A DNA stretch of 43,846 nt from positions 1 through 43,846 of the forward strand of contig CAYSUS010000059.1 in assembly GCA_964434165.1 (NCBI GenBank), given 5' to 3'. The DNA is from CAYSUS01 sp964434165. Its GTDB lineage: Bacteria > Planctomycetota > Planctomycetia > Pirellulales > Thermoguttaceae. A program made the translations under genes and the position numbers. The notes beneath the pieces are model-generated. The model ran no database searches. It was not told where the DNA came from and saw only the letters and a list, made by a program, of their open reading frames with translations. This document shows positions 8,325 to 16,433 of this stretch, piece after piece (positions within the stretch are counted from its first letter, which is position 1; the number at the start of each line of letters is the position of its first letter).

Positions 8325-9476
8325 TCAGTCCAGCCAGTCCTTCTCGTCCAGCCGCTGGGGCGCGTACACCTCGGTGACGTAGCTGATGTCCTTGCTGATC
8401 AGGGCCTCGACCTCGAGCTTGAAGCCGTTGTCGAGCATCCGCTTGATCTCCTTCTGCCACTTGGGCTTCCTGGCGAACCAGGGATACCCGGCGATCTGCC
8501 GCGCCCGCTTGCGGTCCGTGTCGCTCAGGTCGATCTTGACGCTCTCGGACAGCTCGCAGCGCTCCAGGTCGATCGAGCGGAGGCCGAGGAACTTGGCGTC
8601 GGGCACAGCCATGCGCTGCGACTCGAAGGCCAGGTTGATCGACCCCTGCTTGATCACGCTGTAGATGTAATACCCCCAGGGGTCGTTGTCGAGCAGGCAA
8701 TAGACGGGGAGCTTCAGCTCGTTGTGCAGGCGGTAGAGCAGGCGCCGCACGCCCCGCGGCGGCTGGCCGGCGCCGTGGGTGAGGATGCAGTTGTGCTTGC
8801 GCCAGAACTTGTCCTCGTTGAACCGCTGCCAGACCGTGCCCTTTTCGACGTGCAGGACGAACCGGGCGTCGCACTTCTTGAACTGGATCACGTCCGGCTC
8901 CACGATGGACGGGATGGCGTAGCCCCCGGAGCCCATGCGCGAGCAGTCGATCTCGTCGCCGCTGTCGATGAGCGTGAGGTTGCCCACCATGTCGCCGCGC
9001 TTGTCGGCATACAGGTGCATCTCCTCGCGGAGGCTCGCCAGGAGGACTTCGACGTCCTCGATGATGGGATCGCAGTCCGACTGCTCGTCGAAGGTGTTCT
9101 CGCTGGTCCCCTTGATCTTGTGCTTCAGGCGATAGTAGAGACCACGAATGCTCAGCGTCTTGCCGGCCTCGATGAGCTCGGTGGTGCCGCTGGCCACGAG
9201 CATCGTCCGCATGTAGGCCTTGGCCTGCGAGAGGTCGAAGAGCTGGCGGCGGTTGGTGTTCTTGCCCATCTCGATGAACCGCTTCGACTGATTGTAGCGG
9301 ACGTTCGAGAGGGTGCGCGAGGGGATGTCCACGTGCGGGTTGCGTCCCCGGTCGGCGGCCGCGACCACCGAGTCGGCCAGCGCCGTCACCGACGCCAGGG
9401 TCTTGCGGTCTTTGGAGGTCAGATCGGCCTTGGAGATCGGCTTGTCGGCCGGCTTCTTCGCGCGTTTCTTGGCCAT
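8325..9476 (-). CDS. top6A: DNA topoisomerase VI subunit A (Spo11-like)
   Basis: This 383-residue protein is the DNA-cutting subunit of a type IIB topoisomerase. The 5Y-CAP (winged-helix) domain carries LSIRGLYYRLKH (residues ~108-119), whose tyrosine pair includes the residue that attaches to the DNA 5' end. The Toprim domain shows its glutamate in LHVEKGTVW (E211) and the metal-binding acidic pair in LLDNDPWGYYIY (D263, D265), the signature of topo VI A and Spo11. Length and motif order match archaeal A subunits. It starts 48 nt after the B subunit gene, so the two are one operon, and the complex is expected to relax and decatenate DNA using ATP. Topo VI is typical of archaea and plants and only patchy in bacteria. 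Confidence 0.93.
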   Translation of the reverse strand: MAKKRAKKPADKPISKADLTSKDRKTLASVTALADSVVAAADRGRNPHVDIPSRTLSNVRYNQSKRFIEMGKNTNRRQLFDLSQAKAYMRTMLVASGTTELIEAGKTLSIRGLYYRLKHKIKGTSENTFDEQSDCDPIIEDVEVLLASLREEMHLYADKRGDMVGNLTLIDSGDEIDCSRMGSGGYAIPSIVEPDVIQFKKCDARFVLHVEKGTVWQRFNEDKFWRKHNCILTHGAGQPPRGVRRLLYRLHNELKLPVYCLLDNDPWGYYIYSVIKQGSINLAFESQRMAVPDAKFLGLRSIDLERCELSESVKIDLSDTDRKRARQIAGYPWFARKPKWQKEIKRMLDNGFKLEVEALISKDISYVTEVYAPQRLDEKDWLD

Positions 9477-9524
9477 CGGGATGCTCGGGGGAAGACATGC
9501 CGGCCTGCACAGCCGGCCAAAGGA

Positions 9525-11720
9525 TCACTTGTGCTTGGGCGACGGGCGCCGCCGCGGCTGGCCGCCGGGAGCCGTGTCGAGGTCCGACTCCAGGTCGGGG
9601 CCCTCGTCGGCCACCTCCGGCGGCACGGCGGATTCGGACGCACTGGCCTCTCCGTCAGCGTCCGGCGCCGGCCGCTGCCCCGGCTCGACGATCAGCACGT
9701 TTTCGCCGAGCTCCAGCTCCTGTTCGTCGATCGGCCGGCCGCGGTCGTCGAGCTTCACGTCGGCCTCGGCCGTGCGGCGCTTGGCCACCTCGAGCAGCCG
9801 CTCGTGGAGGCGATCGGCGTCGGCGCGGTTGATCTGGCTGACGGCGGTCGCCACCTCCTTGAGATACCGCAGGAAGATGCTCCGCCGCTCCCCCTCGTGC
9901 CGCACGCGGTGACGCCGGCGGAGGTACATCCCCAGCTTCCGCCCCACCGCCTGCAAGGCCAGGCGGAGCTCTTTCTGGATCTCCGGGTACGGGGCCACCG
10001 CTTCCTTCGACTCGCTGGTGAACGGCACCCACACGCTGGCCATGTGAACCATCACCGTGACCGGGCCGCGCGGCAACTGACCGCGGCTCTGCCCCAGCCC
10101 GTAGGATCGCCAGTTCGTCTGCATCACCGTCTGCGTGATCGCGCAGGCGCCGGCCTGGAACTGCAGCGGCACGCGGTTGGCGTACCGCAGCACGTTCATC
10201 GACTGCCCTTCCGAGAGGTTCACCTCCTGGAGGGACTCGTGCAGCCGGTCGAGGTCCTGCCTCTTCAGCTTCGAGGGCGAGATGCGGGTCTTCAGCTTGG
10301 CCGCCTTGAGGATCTTGTCGGCGGCGTCCGTGCCCACCCCCTCGAACGTCGTGCTGAGGAACTGCCGCAGCGTGCGCGCGTCGCTCTCCTCGAGCAGCTC
10401 CACCAGGGCCTCGCGCGACACGCGATGCGCGGTCGGCGCCCCGCCGTAGGCCAGACCCACCTCGATCTGAAACGGGTTGCCGCGATACACGGCCGGCGGA
10501 CGCGTGGCCGCCGCGTAGAACTCGCCGGGCACTACCTGGTGCAAACCTTTGAGAATCAGTTCCTCGCCGATGGGCACGATGCAGTCGGTCGTGGGAGCGT
10601 GGATCTTCGTTGCCTGGATCCCACGGTACAACGACTCCGCCTCGTGACGGCCGATGCGGCGCACCGACGTGCGCGGGCGCAGGCCCCCCGCCTCGCAGAT
10701 GCGGCGTGCCACGGCCGGGCTGACCCGCGAGAACGAGCCGACCAGGAACTGCGAAAGCGTCCCGCCCCGCGTGTCCTTGAGCATCGCCACCAGGCGGCCC
10801 AACTCCACGCCGTACGGGTGGGGCTTGATCTCCCTCGGCTCCGGCGGCAGGTCCTCGGTCACGCGGGAGTAGGTCGTCTCCTTGCTGTCCGGATCGACCA
10901 AGTGGAACGTCACGTGCGGGTTGGCGATCGCCGTCTGCTCGAGGTACTCGTCCACGCTCCCGCGGCCCCGCTGGTACTTCGCCTCCAGCTCGATGGTCAC
11001 GCGCGTGCCGTGATCCCGCTCGATCCACTCGATGCCGTGCTCCTGGATGGCCTTGCGCCCCGCCTCGCCCGGCCGGATGTCCACGCCCTCGCCGCGCCCG
11101 TTGAGGATCTCGGGCTGGTTCCGCTTCGTATCGATCTGGATTTCGTAGTAGTGGGCCGGCTTGCGGGGCGAGACCTTGGAGATGATCTTCACCGGCTTGC
11201 CCGTCGTCAGAAGGCCGTACATCCCGGCCGCCGAGATGCCGATTCCCTGCTGGCCGCGGCTCATGCGGAGGCGGTGGAACTTCGATCCATAGAGGAGCTT
11301 GCCGAAGATCAGCGGGATCTGCTTCTTGAGGATCCCCGGTCCGCTGTCCTGCACGCCCACCTTGAAGCGGTTCGGGCCGGTCGATTCGATGTGGACCCAG
11401 ATCTCGGGCAGCAGGCCCGCTTCTTCGCAGGCGTCCAGGGCGTTGTCTACCGCTTCCTTGACCGTGGTCAGAAGGGCCTTGCGCGGATTGTCGAATCCGA
11501 GCAGGTGGCGGTTCTTGGCGAAGAACTCGCTGACGGAGATGTCGCGCTGGCCGGCGGCCATGCTTTGGGCCGTGGCCCGGCGCGGGCCTCCGCGGCGGGG
11601 AGCCCCGTTGCTGCCGTTGGCCTGCTGGGGGGCCGCCGGGTCGCCAGCCGCCTCCGTCGCTCCTTCGACGCTATCTGTCAGACCGCGTGATCGTTCCTTG
11701 ACGCGACGGCTCGACTTCAT
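9525..11720 (-). CDS. top6B: DNA topoisomerase VI subunit B (GHKL ATPase)
   Basis: This 731-residue protein is the ATPase subunit that drives strand passage. The GHKL fold is shown by the N box VKEAVDNALDA (E89, N93), the G1 box VQDSGPGI (D125) and the glycine-rich lid SRGQQGIGISAAGMYG (residues ~154-169). The central H2TH and transducer domains follow (FVGVGTDAADKILKAAK-like region, then VPLQFQAGACAITQTV). The last ~80 residues are acidic and then basic, ending PRRRPSPKHK, a tail beyond the archaeal core. The first ~55 residues are low in complexity. I chose ATG 11720 (MKSSRR); the frame is open to an ATG at 11822, and a third possible start is the Met before AAGQRDISVSEFF. It is the first gene of the operon with top6A. 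Confidence 0.93.
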   Translation of the reverse strand: MKSSRRVKERSRGLTDSVEGATEAAGDPAAPQQANGSNGAPRRGGPRRATAQSMAAGQRDISVSEFFAKNRHLLGFDNPRKALLTTVKEAVDNALDACEEAGLLPEIWVHIESTGPNRFKVGVQDSGPGILKKQIPLIFGKLLYGSKFHRLRMSRGQQGIGISAAGMYGLLTTGKPVKIISKVSPRKPAHYYEIQIDTKRNQPEILNGRGEGVDIRPGEAGRKAIQEHGIEWIERDHGTRVTIELEAKYQRGRGSVDEYLEQTAIANPHVTFHLVDPDSKETTYSRVTEDLPPEPREIKPHPYGVELGRLVAMLKDTRGGTLSQFLVGSFSRVSPAVARRICEAGGLRPRTSVRRIGRHEAESLYRGIQATKIHAPTTDCIVPIGEELILKGLHQVVPGEFYAAATRPPAVYRGNPFQIEVGLAYGGAPTAHRVSREALVELLEESDARTLRQFLSTTFEGVGTDAADKILKAAKLKTRISPSKLKRQDLDRLHESLQEVNLSEGQSMNVLRYANRVPLQFQAGACAITQTVMQTNWRSYGLGQSRGQLPRGPVTVMVHMASVWVPFTSESKEAVAPYPEIQKELRLALQAVGRKLGMYLRRRHRVRHEGERRSIFLRYLKEVATAVSQINRADADRLHERLLEVAKRRTAEADVKLDDRGRPIDEQELELGENVLIVEPGQRPAPDADGEASASESAVPPEVADEGPDLESDLDTAPGGQPRRRPSPKHK

Positions 11721-12078
11721 GTTCGCGAGGCAGTGAAGGGACTCGGGAATCGACCTGGGGGGCCGCCCGGACAGATCGGGTACTCCAAGGACGGCGGGGC
11801 CGCCGAGGCCTTGACGCTCCATCCTGAGGTGGGGGTCGGGGTGGGTCCGGCGGTGTCAAACCGTATCGATTATAGCGGTTCCGAGACCGCGGCGGGAGGC
11901 GGCTTTGCCTGCCGAACCCCTACATCAGCGAACTCTTCGGCATCCGAAATACAAAGACTCACCCCTGCCCGCGCGCCCAGCCGAGATAGTTGGTGAGAAC
12001 CGCTCATGGGGCTCAGGGCCCGCACCCTGCCGACCCCTCCTTCGGACGATATTCTCCCAAGACCAGAGGAGAGCCCAG
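11721..12078. promoter_or_regulatory. Divergent spacer with a perfect minus-strand -10 box
   Basis: This 358-nt spacer separates the topo VI operon from a small exported protein gene. On the minus strand TATAAT is read at 11874-11869, which could be the -10 box of the operon; the correctly spaced -35 position (TCCCGC) does not match consensus. Transcription from here would start near 11860. That leaves both ATG 11822 and ATG 11720 usable, so the promoter does not decide the top6B start. No other gene was seen. Confidence 0.35.
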
Positions 12079-12402
12079 ATGCTTCGGAGAATTCTCTTGG
12101 CCTCGGTCGTCACGGCGACCTTGCTTGGAGCGATGCTGTTCGACTCGGGCGTCAACCAGGCGATGGCCGACGGCACGCACGTCAGCTTCCATAACGGCTA
12201 CGGCTACTACGTGCATCCGGGTCCGAGCGTCCTGGGAGCGCAGCTGTACGTCTGCCCGCGTCCCACGCCGCCCCTGGTCGGCCATACCTACATCACCTAT
12301 CAGCCGCTGGCGCCTCACGAGTTCCTTTACCGGCACCATCGGACATACCGGGTGCACCACCACCACGACGGCCCGACCCGCGTGTTCGTGTGGTGGCGTT
12401 GA
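12079..12402 (+). CDS. Small exported His-rich protein, unknown function
   Basis: The product is 107 residues. The start ATG 12079 follows AGAGGAGAG. A clear signal peptide (MLRRILLASVVTATLLGAML...NQAMA) is followed by a short mature part rich in Tyr, Pro and His. The C-terminal third has YRHHRTYRVHHHHDGPTRVF, a cluster of seven histidines suggesting metal or surface binding, and the protein ends in FVWWR. No known domain was recognised. It lies 58 nt before another small exported protein gene on the same strand, so the two probably form an operon and may act together in the envelope. Confidence 0.75.
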   Translation: MLRRILLASVVTATLLGAMLFDSGVNQAMADGTHVSFHNGYGYYVHPGPSVLGAQLYVCPRPTPPLVGHTYITYQPLAPHEFLYRHHRTYRVHHHHDGPTRVFVWWR

Positions 12403-12460
12403 TCCGGCGATCCCCGAGCCCTGTCGGCTTGAAGACTCCGCGAGAAAGGAAACGCGACGC

Positions 12461-12967
12461 ATGAAATGCTATCTGCCCATCCTTCTGCTCTCCGCGGCGG
12501 CGCTTGCCGTGGGTCCGGCGGCCCAGGCCCAGGACTGCGAGTCGTGCGGCGGCGGCACCGTAACCACGTACACCGACGCCGGGGGGTATGCCTCGCACGA
12601 AGGGGCCCCCTGCACCGACGGCGCGTGCCCACGGTGCGGCCGGGCTGGCCACGGCCACCACCTCGGGAACCAGACCCTCATGGGAGCGATCGCCGCGCGC
12701 AACGCGCAGCGGACTTCCTGGCACGGCTCGTACTACGACCCGGCCTGGGGCATGCCCGTGGCGATTGTGGTCCCGCCCACCGCCCAGTCGCAGACCAACT
12801 GGGGATGGGGCGTGGGCAATACCCGGGTGACAGGAATTCCCCACCAGTTCCAGCCCGGCTATCCCATGGGCGGCGGCATGTACGACCGTGGCATGTTCCG
12901 GCCCACTCCGCCCTGGCCGAGCGACACGACCCAGTTCGGCTACTACTACGTCCGCGGACCGTGGTAG
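12461..12967 (+). CDS. Small exported protein with Cys/His motifs
   Basis: The product is 168 residues. The start ATG 12461 has GAAAGGA upstream and a signal peptide (MKCYLPILLLSAAALAVGPA, then AQAQ). The mature N-terminus carries CESCGGG and, about 30 residues later, CPRCGRAGHGHHLGN. This CxxC...CxxC plus His arrangement could bind zinc or form disulfides. The rest is Gly-, Pro-, Tyr- and Trp-rich (NWGWGVGNTRV, GYPMGGGMYDRGMF). It resembles uncharacterised exported proteins of planctomycetes, but I know no function. It is the second gene of a likely pair with the His-rich protein and is followed by a strong hairpin. Confidence 0.75.
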   Translation: MKCYLPILLLSAAALAVGPAAQAQDCESCGGGTVTTYTDAGGYASHEGAPCTDGACPRCGRAGHGHHLGNQTLMGAIAARNAQRTSWHGSYYDPAWGMPVAIVVPPTAQSQTNWGWGVGNTRVTGIPHQFQPGYPMGGGMYDRGMFRPTPPWPSDTTQFGYYYVRGPW

Positions 12968-13002
12968 GACGGCGCTCTGCTTCGAGTTAGGCGGCGCATT
13001 GA

Positions 13003-13046
13003 GCCCCCGCGCTTCCGCCGGCACAGCCCGCCGGAGGCGCGGGGGC
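13003..13046. terminator. Strong two-way terminator hairpin
   Basis: GCCCCCGCGC (13003-13012) pairs perfectly with GCGCGGGGGC (13037-13046); the inner sequence adds partial TCCG/CGGA pairing. It lies between the convergent exported-protein gene and the LamG PEP-CTERM gene, and TTTCTT follows shortly after on the plus strand. Confidence 0.65.
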
Positions 13047-13111
13047 ACTGCGTTTCTTGGACGATGGTCCGCGGAATCGAGCGCCCCCGGTCCGACGCGG
13101 GGGCCGGCGCC

Positions 13112-14605
13112 TCATGCCCGGCGCGATGGGCGGACTCGCCTCCGACGCCATCCCGCGACCAGCACCAACCCGAACGAGCCGGCGCCCAGCAGCGCCAGCG
13201 CGGACGGCTCGGGCACGCGCAGCAGGAGGTACGGGTCGCCGAAGAACACCTGGTCGCTGCCGTACTCGTTGCCCCCATCGGTGGCCACCAGCGTGAGGAA
13301 CTGGTGGTGGTCGGCAATGGCCAGGTCGATGAGGAATCCCTGGTTGACCGGCGTGCTCATCCCGTTGGCCATGAGCTGCCCGTCGAGGAACACCCAGTAG
13401 TCGGCGGTCGCGCTGCCGCTGTTGCCCGCCAGACTCAGGAAGCGCTCCAGGTGCAGCCCGCCATTGTTCTGGCGGATCGCATCGAGATCGAAGGTGATCC
13501 CCTTGTTCGCGTGCAGGGCGATCATCGAGTGGCCCGGTGCCGTGAAGTCAATGCCGTTGAGGTCTGCACCCCCGACCGGGCTGTTCCAGACGTGGTCCCA
13601 AGTGAGGTTGTTCGTATCGGGCAGATCGAAGAAGGAACCACCTGAATCGAGTTGCGCGGTCCCGTCGGGGATGAACACGCCGTCGATCAGCGCGTTGGCC
13701 GCAACGGCGTGATACGCCCCGTCGCCCTCGATCGACTGCGCGTGGGCGGTCTCCACGTTCCCGCTCAGCGCGTTGATGCCCTGGTTGGCCCCGGTGCCCC
13801 AGCCGTCGCCTCCGCCGACCACGTCGGCCAGGCTGAGCATGCGGGAGTGCGTTTCCTGGGCGAACAGATCGCGGACCTCGGCCGGCCCCAGAGCGCGACT
13901 GTTCCAGACCTTGACGTTGTCCACCGCGCCCCGGAAGCGCTCCCCCGATGCGCCAAGCTGGCCGAGTTGAAGCGGGTTGTCGTTCTGCGAGGCCGCGAAG
14001 TCCTTGTTCGCGCCGGTGGTCTGCGCAAGCGCCGTGCCGCTGAAGTACATCGTGCCGACCACATTGCTCCCGGCCTGCTCGAACGTGCCGGTGAAATGCC
14101 AGTCCCTGCCCGCCTCGGGGACGAAGCTGCCGGGCGCCTGCATGATGACGTTGCCGCCGCCCAGGAAATACCACTGGAACGTGCCGGAGGTGCGGTTGAG
14201 GTTCACGCCGTAGTTGGCCGTGGCGCCGCGCTTGGCGAGGATGGTCTGCCACCCGCCCACTCCCGGCGGGTCCTCGTTGAACCATACCGAGACAGTGACC
14301 TCGCTGGACGCGTCCAGCGACGGCTGGTCCGGCACGGACACGGCTCCGCCCGCGGTCGGCGCGTTCAGGTGCAGCCGGTAGGGGTCCCCGTCGGGCATGC
14401 CCGGCGACTCCCAGACGAAGTTGGTCGCCTCGATTCCGGAGATCGTTCCCCCGAGCCCTCCCTGGGCGTCGGCCACGGTGCCGCCCGTGCCTTCATCGAG
14501 CGTGTAATGGGCCGAGGGGATGGGCACGGCGCGGGCACCCGAAGCCGGGAGGCAGACAACCGCGAGCCACGCCAGCCAGCCCAGAGCAACAGACCTGCGT
14601 TTCAT
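13112..14605 (-). CDS. LamG-like domain protein with PEP-CTERM sorting tail
   Basis: The product is 497 residues. ATG 14605 is preceded by GGGAGA and followed by a signal peptide (MKRRSVALGWLAWLAVVCLP...GARA). Residues ~30-240 form a concanavalin-A-like/LamG beta-sandwich: HYTLDEGTGGTVADAQGG at the start, VTVSVWFNEDPP in the middle, and AVDNVKVWNSRALGPAEV at the end. A second, uncharacterised domain follows. The C-terminus (from about 464) is VPEPSALALLGAGSFGLVLV, then a basic stretch: the PEP-CTERM signal that exosortase recognises for export and cell-surface attachment. It probably binds carbohydrate or matrix at the cell surface. No exosortase is in the window. It is a single gene. Confidence 0.88.
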   Translation of the reverse strand: MKRRSVALGWLAWLAVVCLPASGARAVPIPSAHYTLDEGTGGTVADAQGGLGGTISGIEATNFVWESPGMPDGDPYRLHLNAPTAGGAVSVPDQPSLDASSEVTVSVWFNEDPPGVGGWQTILAKRGATANYGVNLNRTSGTFQWYFLGGGNVIMQAPGSFVPEAGRDWHFTGTFEQAGSNVVGTMYFSGTALAQTTGANKDFAASQNDNPLQLGQLGASGERFRGAVDNVKVWNSRALGPAEVRDLFAQETHSRMLSLADVVGGGDGWGTGANQGINALSGNVETAHAQSIEGDGAYHAVAANALIDGVFIPDGTAQLDSGGSFFDLPDTNNLTWDHVWNSPVGGADLNGIDFTAPGHSMIALHANKGITFDLDAIRQNNGGLHLERFLSLAGNSGSATADYWVFLDGQLMANGMSTPVNQGFLIDLAIADHHQFLTLVATDGGNEYGSDQVFFGDPYLLLRVPEPSALALLGAGSFGLVLVAGWRRRRVRPSRRA

Positions 14606-15024
14606 GATGGGATCTCCCGGAAGTGGCAATGACGCTCGCCGGACCCGGCGCGAGGGAAGAACCGACTTGTCGGCCCGCCGCGAGGCGCCTAAGCGCCGTC
14701 CCAGCGACGTCAAGAGCGGAGCAGAACGGAACCCCAGTCTGCCGTCGCGCGGCATCCGACTTCACGCGCCGGCGCCCGCCATTCTGCCACGGCGACGGCT
14801 GCCCTTCCAGCGGCCCGGGCAAGCCGTCCGTGGAAAACCGCGGCCGGGTGGGCGTCGCCGTTGCGATAGCGGCCCAGTCGGTTGTAAGAATGACGGCGCT
14901 CGACGGCTTCCCCCGCCAGCGAGGCACGGCAGGGACGAGACGTAACCGGCAATTCCTTAACCGCTTACGAAACTCGGCCGCTAATCGAAAGAACTGGCAC
15001 AACACGTGCATCCCTTCGAGTCGT
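14606..15024. other. Spacer without a recognised gene
   Basis: About 420 nt between the LamG gene start and the hairpin before the microproteins. On the minus strand TTGACG (about 14697-14692) could be a -35 box for the LamG gene, but the -10 position is poor. Open frames here read as Arg/Pro-rich and non-coding. Confidence 0.4.
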
Positions 15025-15045
15025 GCGAGGGCAGGACGCCCTCGC
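15025..15045 (+). promoter_or_regulatory. Perfect hairpin just upstream of microprotein 1
   Basis: GCGAGGGC (15025-15032), loop AGGAC, GCCCTCGC (15038-15045): eight perfect GC-rich pairs. It ends 16 nt before the ATG at 15062, next to the GGAAGGGGATGGAG ribosome-binding stretch. It could control translation or end upstream transcription. Confidence 0.5.
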
Positions 15046-15061
15046 GGAAGGGGATGGAGCC

Positions 15062-15166
15062 ATGATCGAGTCGCTGGTCCTGCTCGTGTCGGGAGCCACC
15101 TTGACGGCCTTTGCGTGCCTTTGCTTCCTCCGCCCGCTGCGCCGTTCGGATCCCTTCTCGGGCTGA
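15062..15166 (+). CDS. 34-residue single-helix membrane microprotein 1
   Basis: The reading is MIESLVLLVSGATLTAFACL followed by CFLRPLRRSDPFSG, 34 residues. One hydrophobic helix (residues ~4-23) is followed by a basic, polar tail, a clear inside-positive orientation with the C-terminus in the cytoplasm. AAGGGG and GGAG lie upstream of the ATG. The gene is too short for standard gene finding, but it is paired with a second frame of identical length and design 58 nt downstream. Size and shape recall KdpF or other small transporter subunits, but no kdpABC genes follow. The function is unknown; I infer a real gene from the topology, the RBS and the duplication. Confidence 0.5.
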   Translation: MIESLVLLVSGATLTAFACLCFLRPLRRSDPFSG

Positions 15167-15224
15167 TCGCATTGTCGGTGGCAGGGATGCCGCGGGCCTG
15201 TTGTCTTGCGAAGAGAATCCCACC

Positions 15225-15329
15225 ATGATCACGGCATCCCTTGAAGTCCTCATCGGCGCGGGCCTGGTGCTGCTGCTGGCCCTGATGGTTGCTGCCCGGC
15301 CCGATGTGCCGCGGGGCGAAGACGCCTGA
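15225..15329 (+). CDS. 34-residue single-helix membrane microprotein 2
   Basis: The reading is MITASLEVLIGAGLVLLLAL followed by MVAARPDVPRGEDA, 34 residues. One strong membrane helix (residues ~5-23) is followed by a short polar tail containing ARPD. It has the same length as microprotein 1 and begins in the same way (MI-x-x-L), with an RBS-like AAGAGA about 9 nt before ATG 15225. The two may be diverged duplicates or two subunits of one complex. The ARP tail resembles the end of KdpF-type peptides only in a general sense. A palindromic repeat element begins 25 nt after the stop codon. Function unknown. Confidence 0.5.
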   Translation: MITASLEVLIGAGLVLLLALMVAARPDVPRGEDA

Positions 15330-15353
15330 CCACCTGGGGTGATCGGGAAGACA

Positions 15354-15412
15354 GGTCGCAACCCTTCCGTGCGAAGCATCCTTCGGGCCGCTCGGGAAGA
15401 AGGGTCCCGACC
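15354..15412. repeat. Palindromic dispersed element, copy A
   Basis: The outer arms GGTCG/CGACC and inner arms ACCCTTC (15361-15367)/GAAGGGT (15399-15405) enclose a core reading GTGCGAAGCATCCTTCGGGC then CGCTCGG. Inside the core, CGAAG and CTTCG can pair again. Related copies lie at 18934-18998 and 22962-23010, also between genes. It may terminate transcription after the microproteins. Confidence 0.7.
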
Positions 15413-15589
15413 GCTGTTCCCTCCCAGGATGATGCAAGGCCATTTGGAAGCCAAGCCATTCGGATCGAGGGGCTGGACGGGGCACGGGATGGGGTTCCCG
15501 CGGTGCGTGCCGGGGGCTCCCTCTCGGTCTGTCCGCACGGAGCGCGCCCGCCCAGGGTCGCACGGCTTCCGACGCGTCGCCAGGAGGGC

Positions 15590-16255
15590 TCAATCCGGCT
15601 CCCGCGGCCCGCCCCGCGGGAGCATGCGCTTGAGGGGACAGCCCTCGCACTTGGGCCGTTTGCGGCAGTGGAGGTGGCCCACGCGGACCAACAGGGCGTG
15701 CAGCTCGTTGTAGAGCTGGACGTCTTCCTCAAGGGTGCTCTCGAAGTGCTCCTTGATCTGGTGGTAGTCGGCGTCGAAGCCGATCCAGCCGTGCCGGGCG
15801 AGCACGCGGTGGGTGTAGGTATCGACCACGAAGCTCGGCAGGCCTCCGGCGTAGAGCAGGATCGAGTCGGCCGTTTCCGGTCCCACACCGTGCACGCCGA
15901 GAAGCCCCTCGCGCAAGGTCGCCATGTCGTCGGCGAACATCCGATCCAGGGAGCCGCCGTACTGCTCGACCACGAACCGGAGCAGGTGCTGGAGGCGCCG
16001 CGCCTTGATGCGAAAGTAACCGGCCGGGCGCACCAGCTCCTCCAGCTCCTCCAGCGGCACGGCGTGGAGGCGCCGCGGTTCCATCAGGTCGGCCTCGCGG
16101 AGGTTGCGGATCGCCCGCTCCACGTTCTTCCAGCTCGTGTTCTGCACGAGCACGGCGCCCACCAGCACTTCAAACGGCCCGTCGCCCGGCCACCAGTGTT
16201 GAGGGCCGAAGGCCGCCAGCAGCCGGTCGTAGACTTGACGGAGCTTGGAGGGCAC
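15590..16255 (-). CDS. Endonuclease III-like HhH-GPD DNA glycosylase
   Basis: The product is 221 residues, the usual size of the EndoIII superfamily that removes damaged bases. The helix-hairpin-helix is LLGVHGVGPETADSILLYAG (residues ~118-137), and the catalytic aspartate is in SFVVDTYTHRVL (D145). Position 127, which holds the Schiff-base lysine in bifunctional EndoIII, is Glu here, so base removal without strand cleavage is expected. The C-terminal metal site has only three cysteines (C197, C203, C206) instead of the four needed for a standard [4Fe-4S] cluster. FEVLVGAVLVQNTSWKNVE is typical of the MagIII/EndoIII-related group. The substrate (for example alkylated purines) is an inference. 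Single gene, with a promoter just upstream. Confidence 0.85.
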   Translation of the reverse strand: MPSKLRQVYDRLLAAFGPQHWWPGDGPFEVLVGAVLVQNTSWKNVERAIRNLREADLMEPRRLHAVPLEELEELVRPAGYFRIKARRLQHLLRFVVEQYGGSLDRMFADDMATLREGLLGVHGVGPETADSILLYAGGLPSFVVDTYTHRVLARHGWIGFDADYHQIKEHFESTLEEDVQLYNELHALLVRVGHLHCRKRPKCEGCPLKRMLPRGGPREPD

Positions 16256-16326
16256 TGCGGGACCGCCGTGGCGGGTGGAGGTGCAAGCGGGAGGCGGGGG
16301 AGGACTTGCGCCGTGAAATCCGACTC

Positions 16327-16354
16327 CATGATAGCGGGCCGGATGTCGCGCTCA
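16327..16354 (-). promoter_or_regulatory. Sigma-70-type promoter of the glycosylase gene
   Basis: On the minus strand TTGAGC (16354-16349) and TATCAT (16332-16327) are separated by 16 nt. They match 4 of 6 and 5 of 6 consensus bases and lie about 70 nt before the ATG at 16255. Confidence 0.45.
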
Positions 16355-16433
16355 AGCGGCGCGCGGCATGCGGTCGAAAAGGAGACAAGGTATCGGCCCC
16401 AGGGGAAGTGCCGCGCGCGGGCGGCGGAACGGC

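Noticed and set aside
8196..11690. A 1164-codon plus-strand frame
   Set aside because: It is the complement of the two topoisomerase VI genes and has no recognisable domain.
15062..15329. Annotation of the microproteins as KdpF
   Set aside because: Only size and one helix agree. No kdpABC genes are near.
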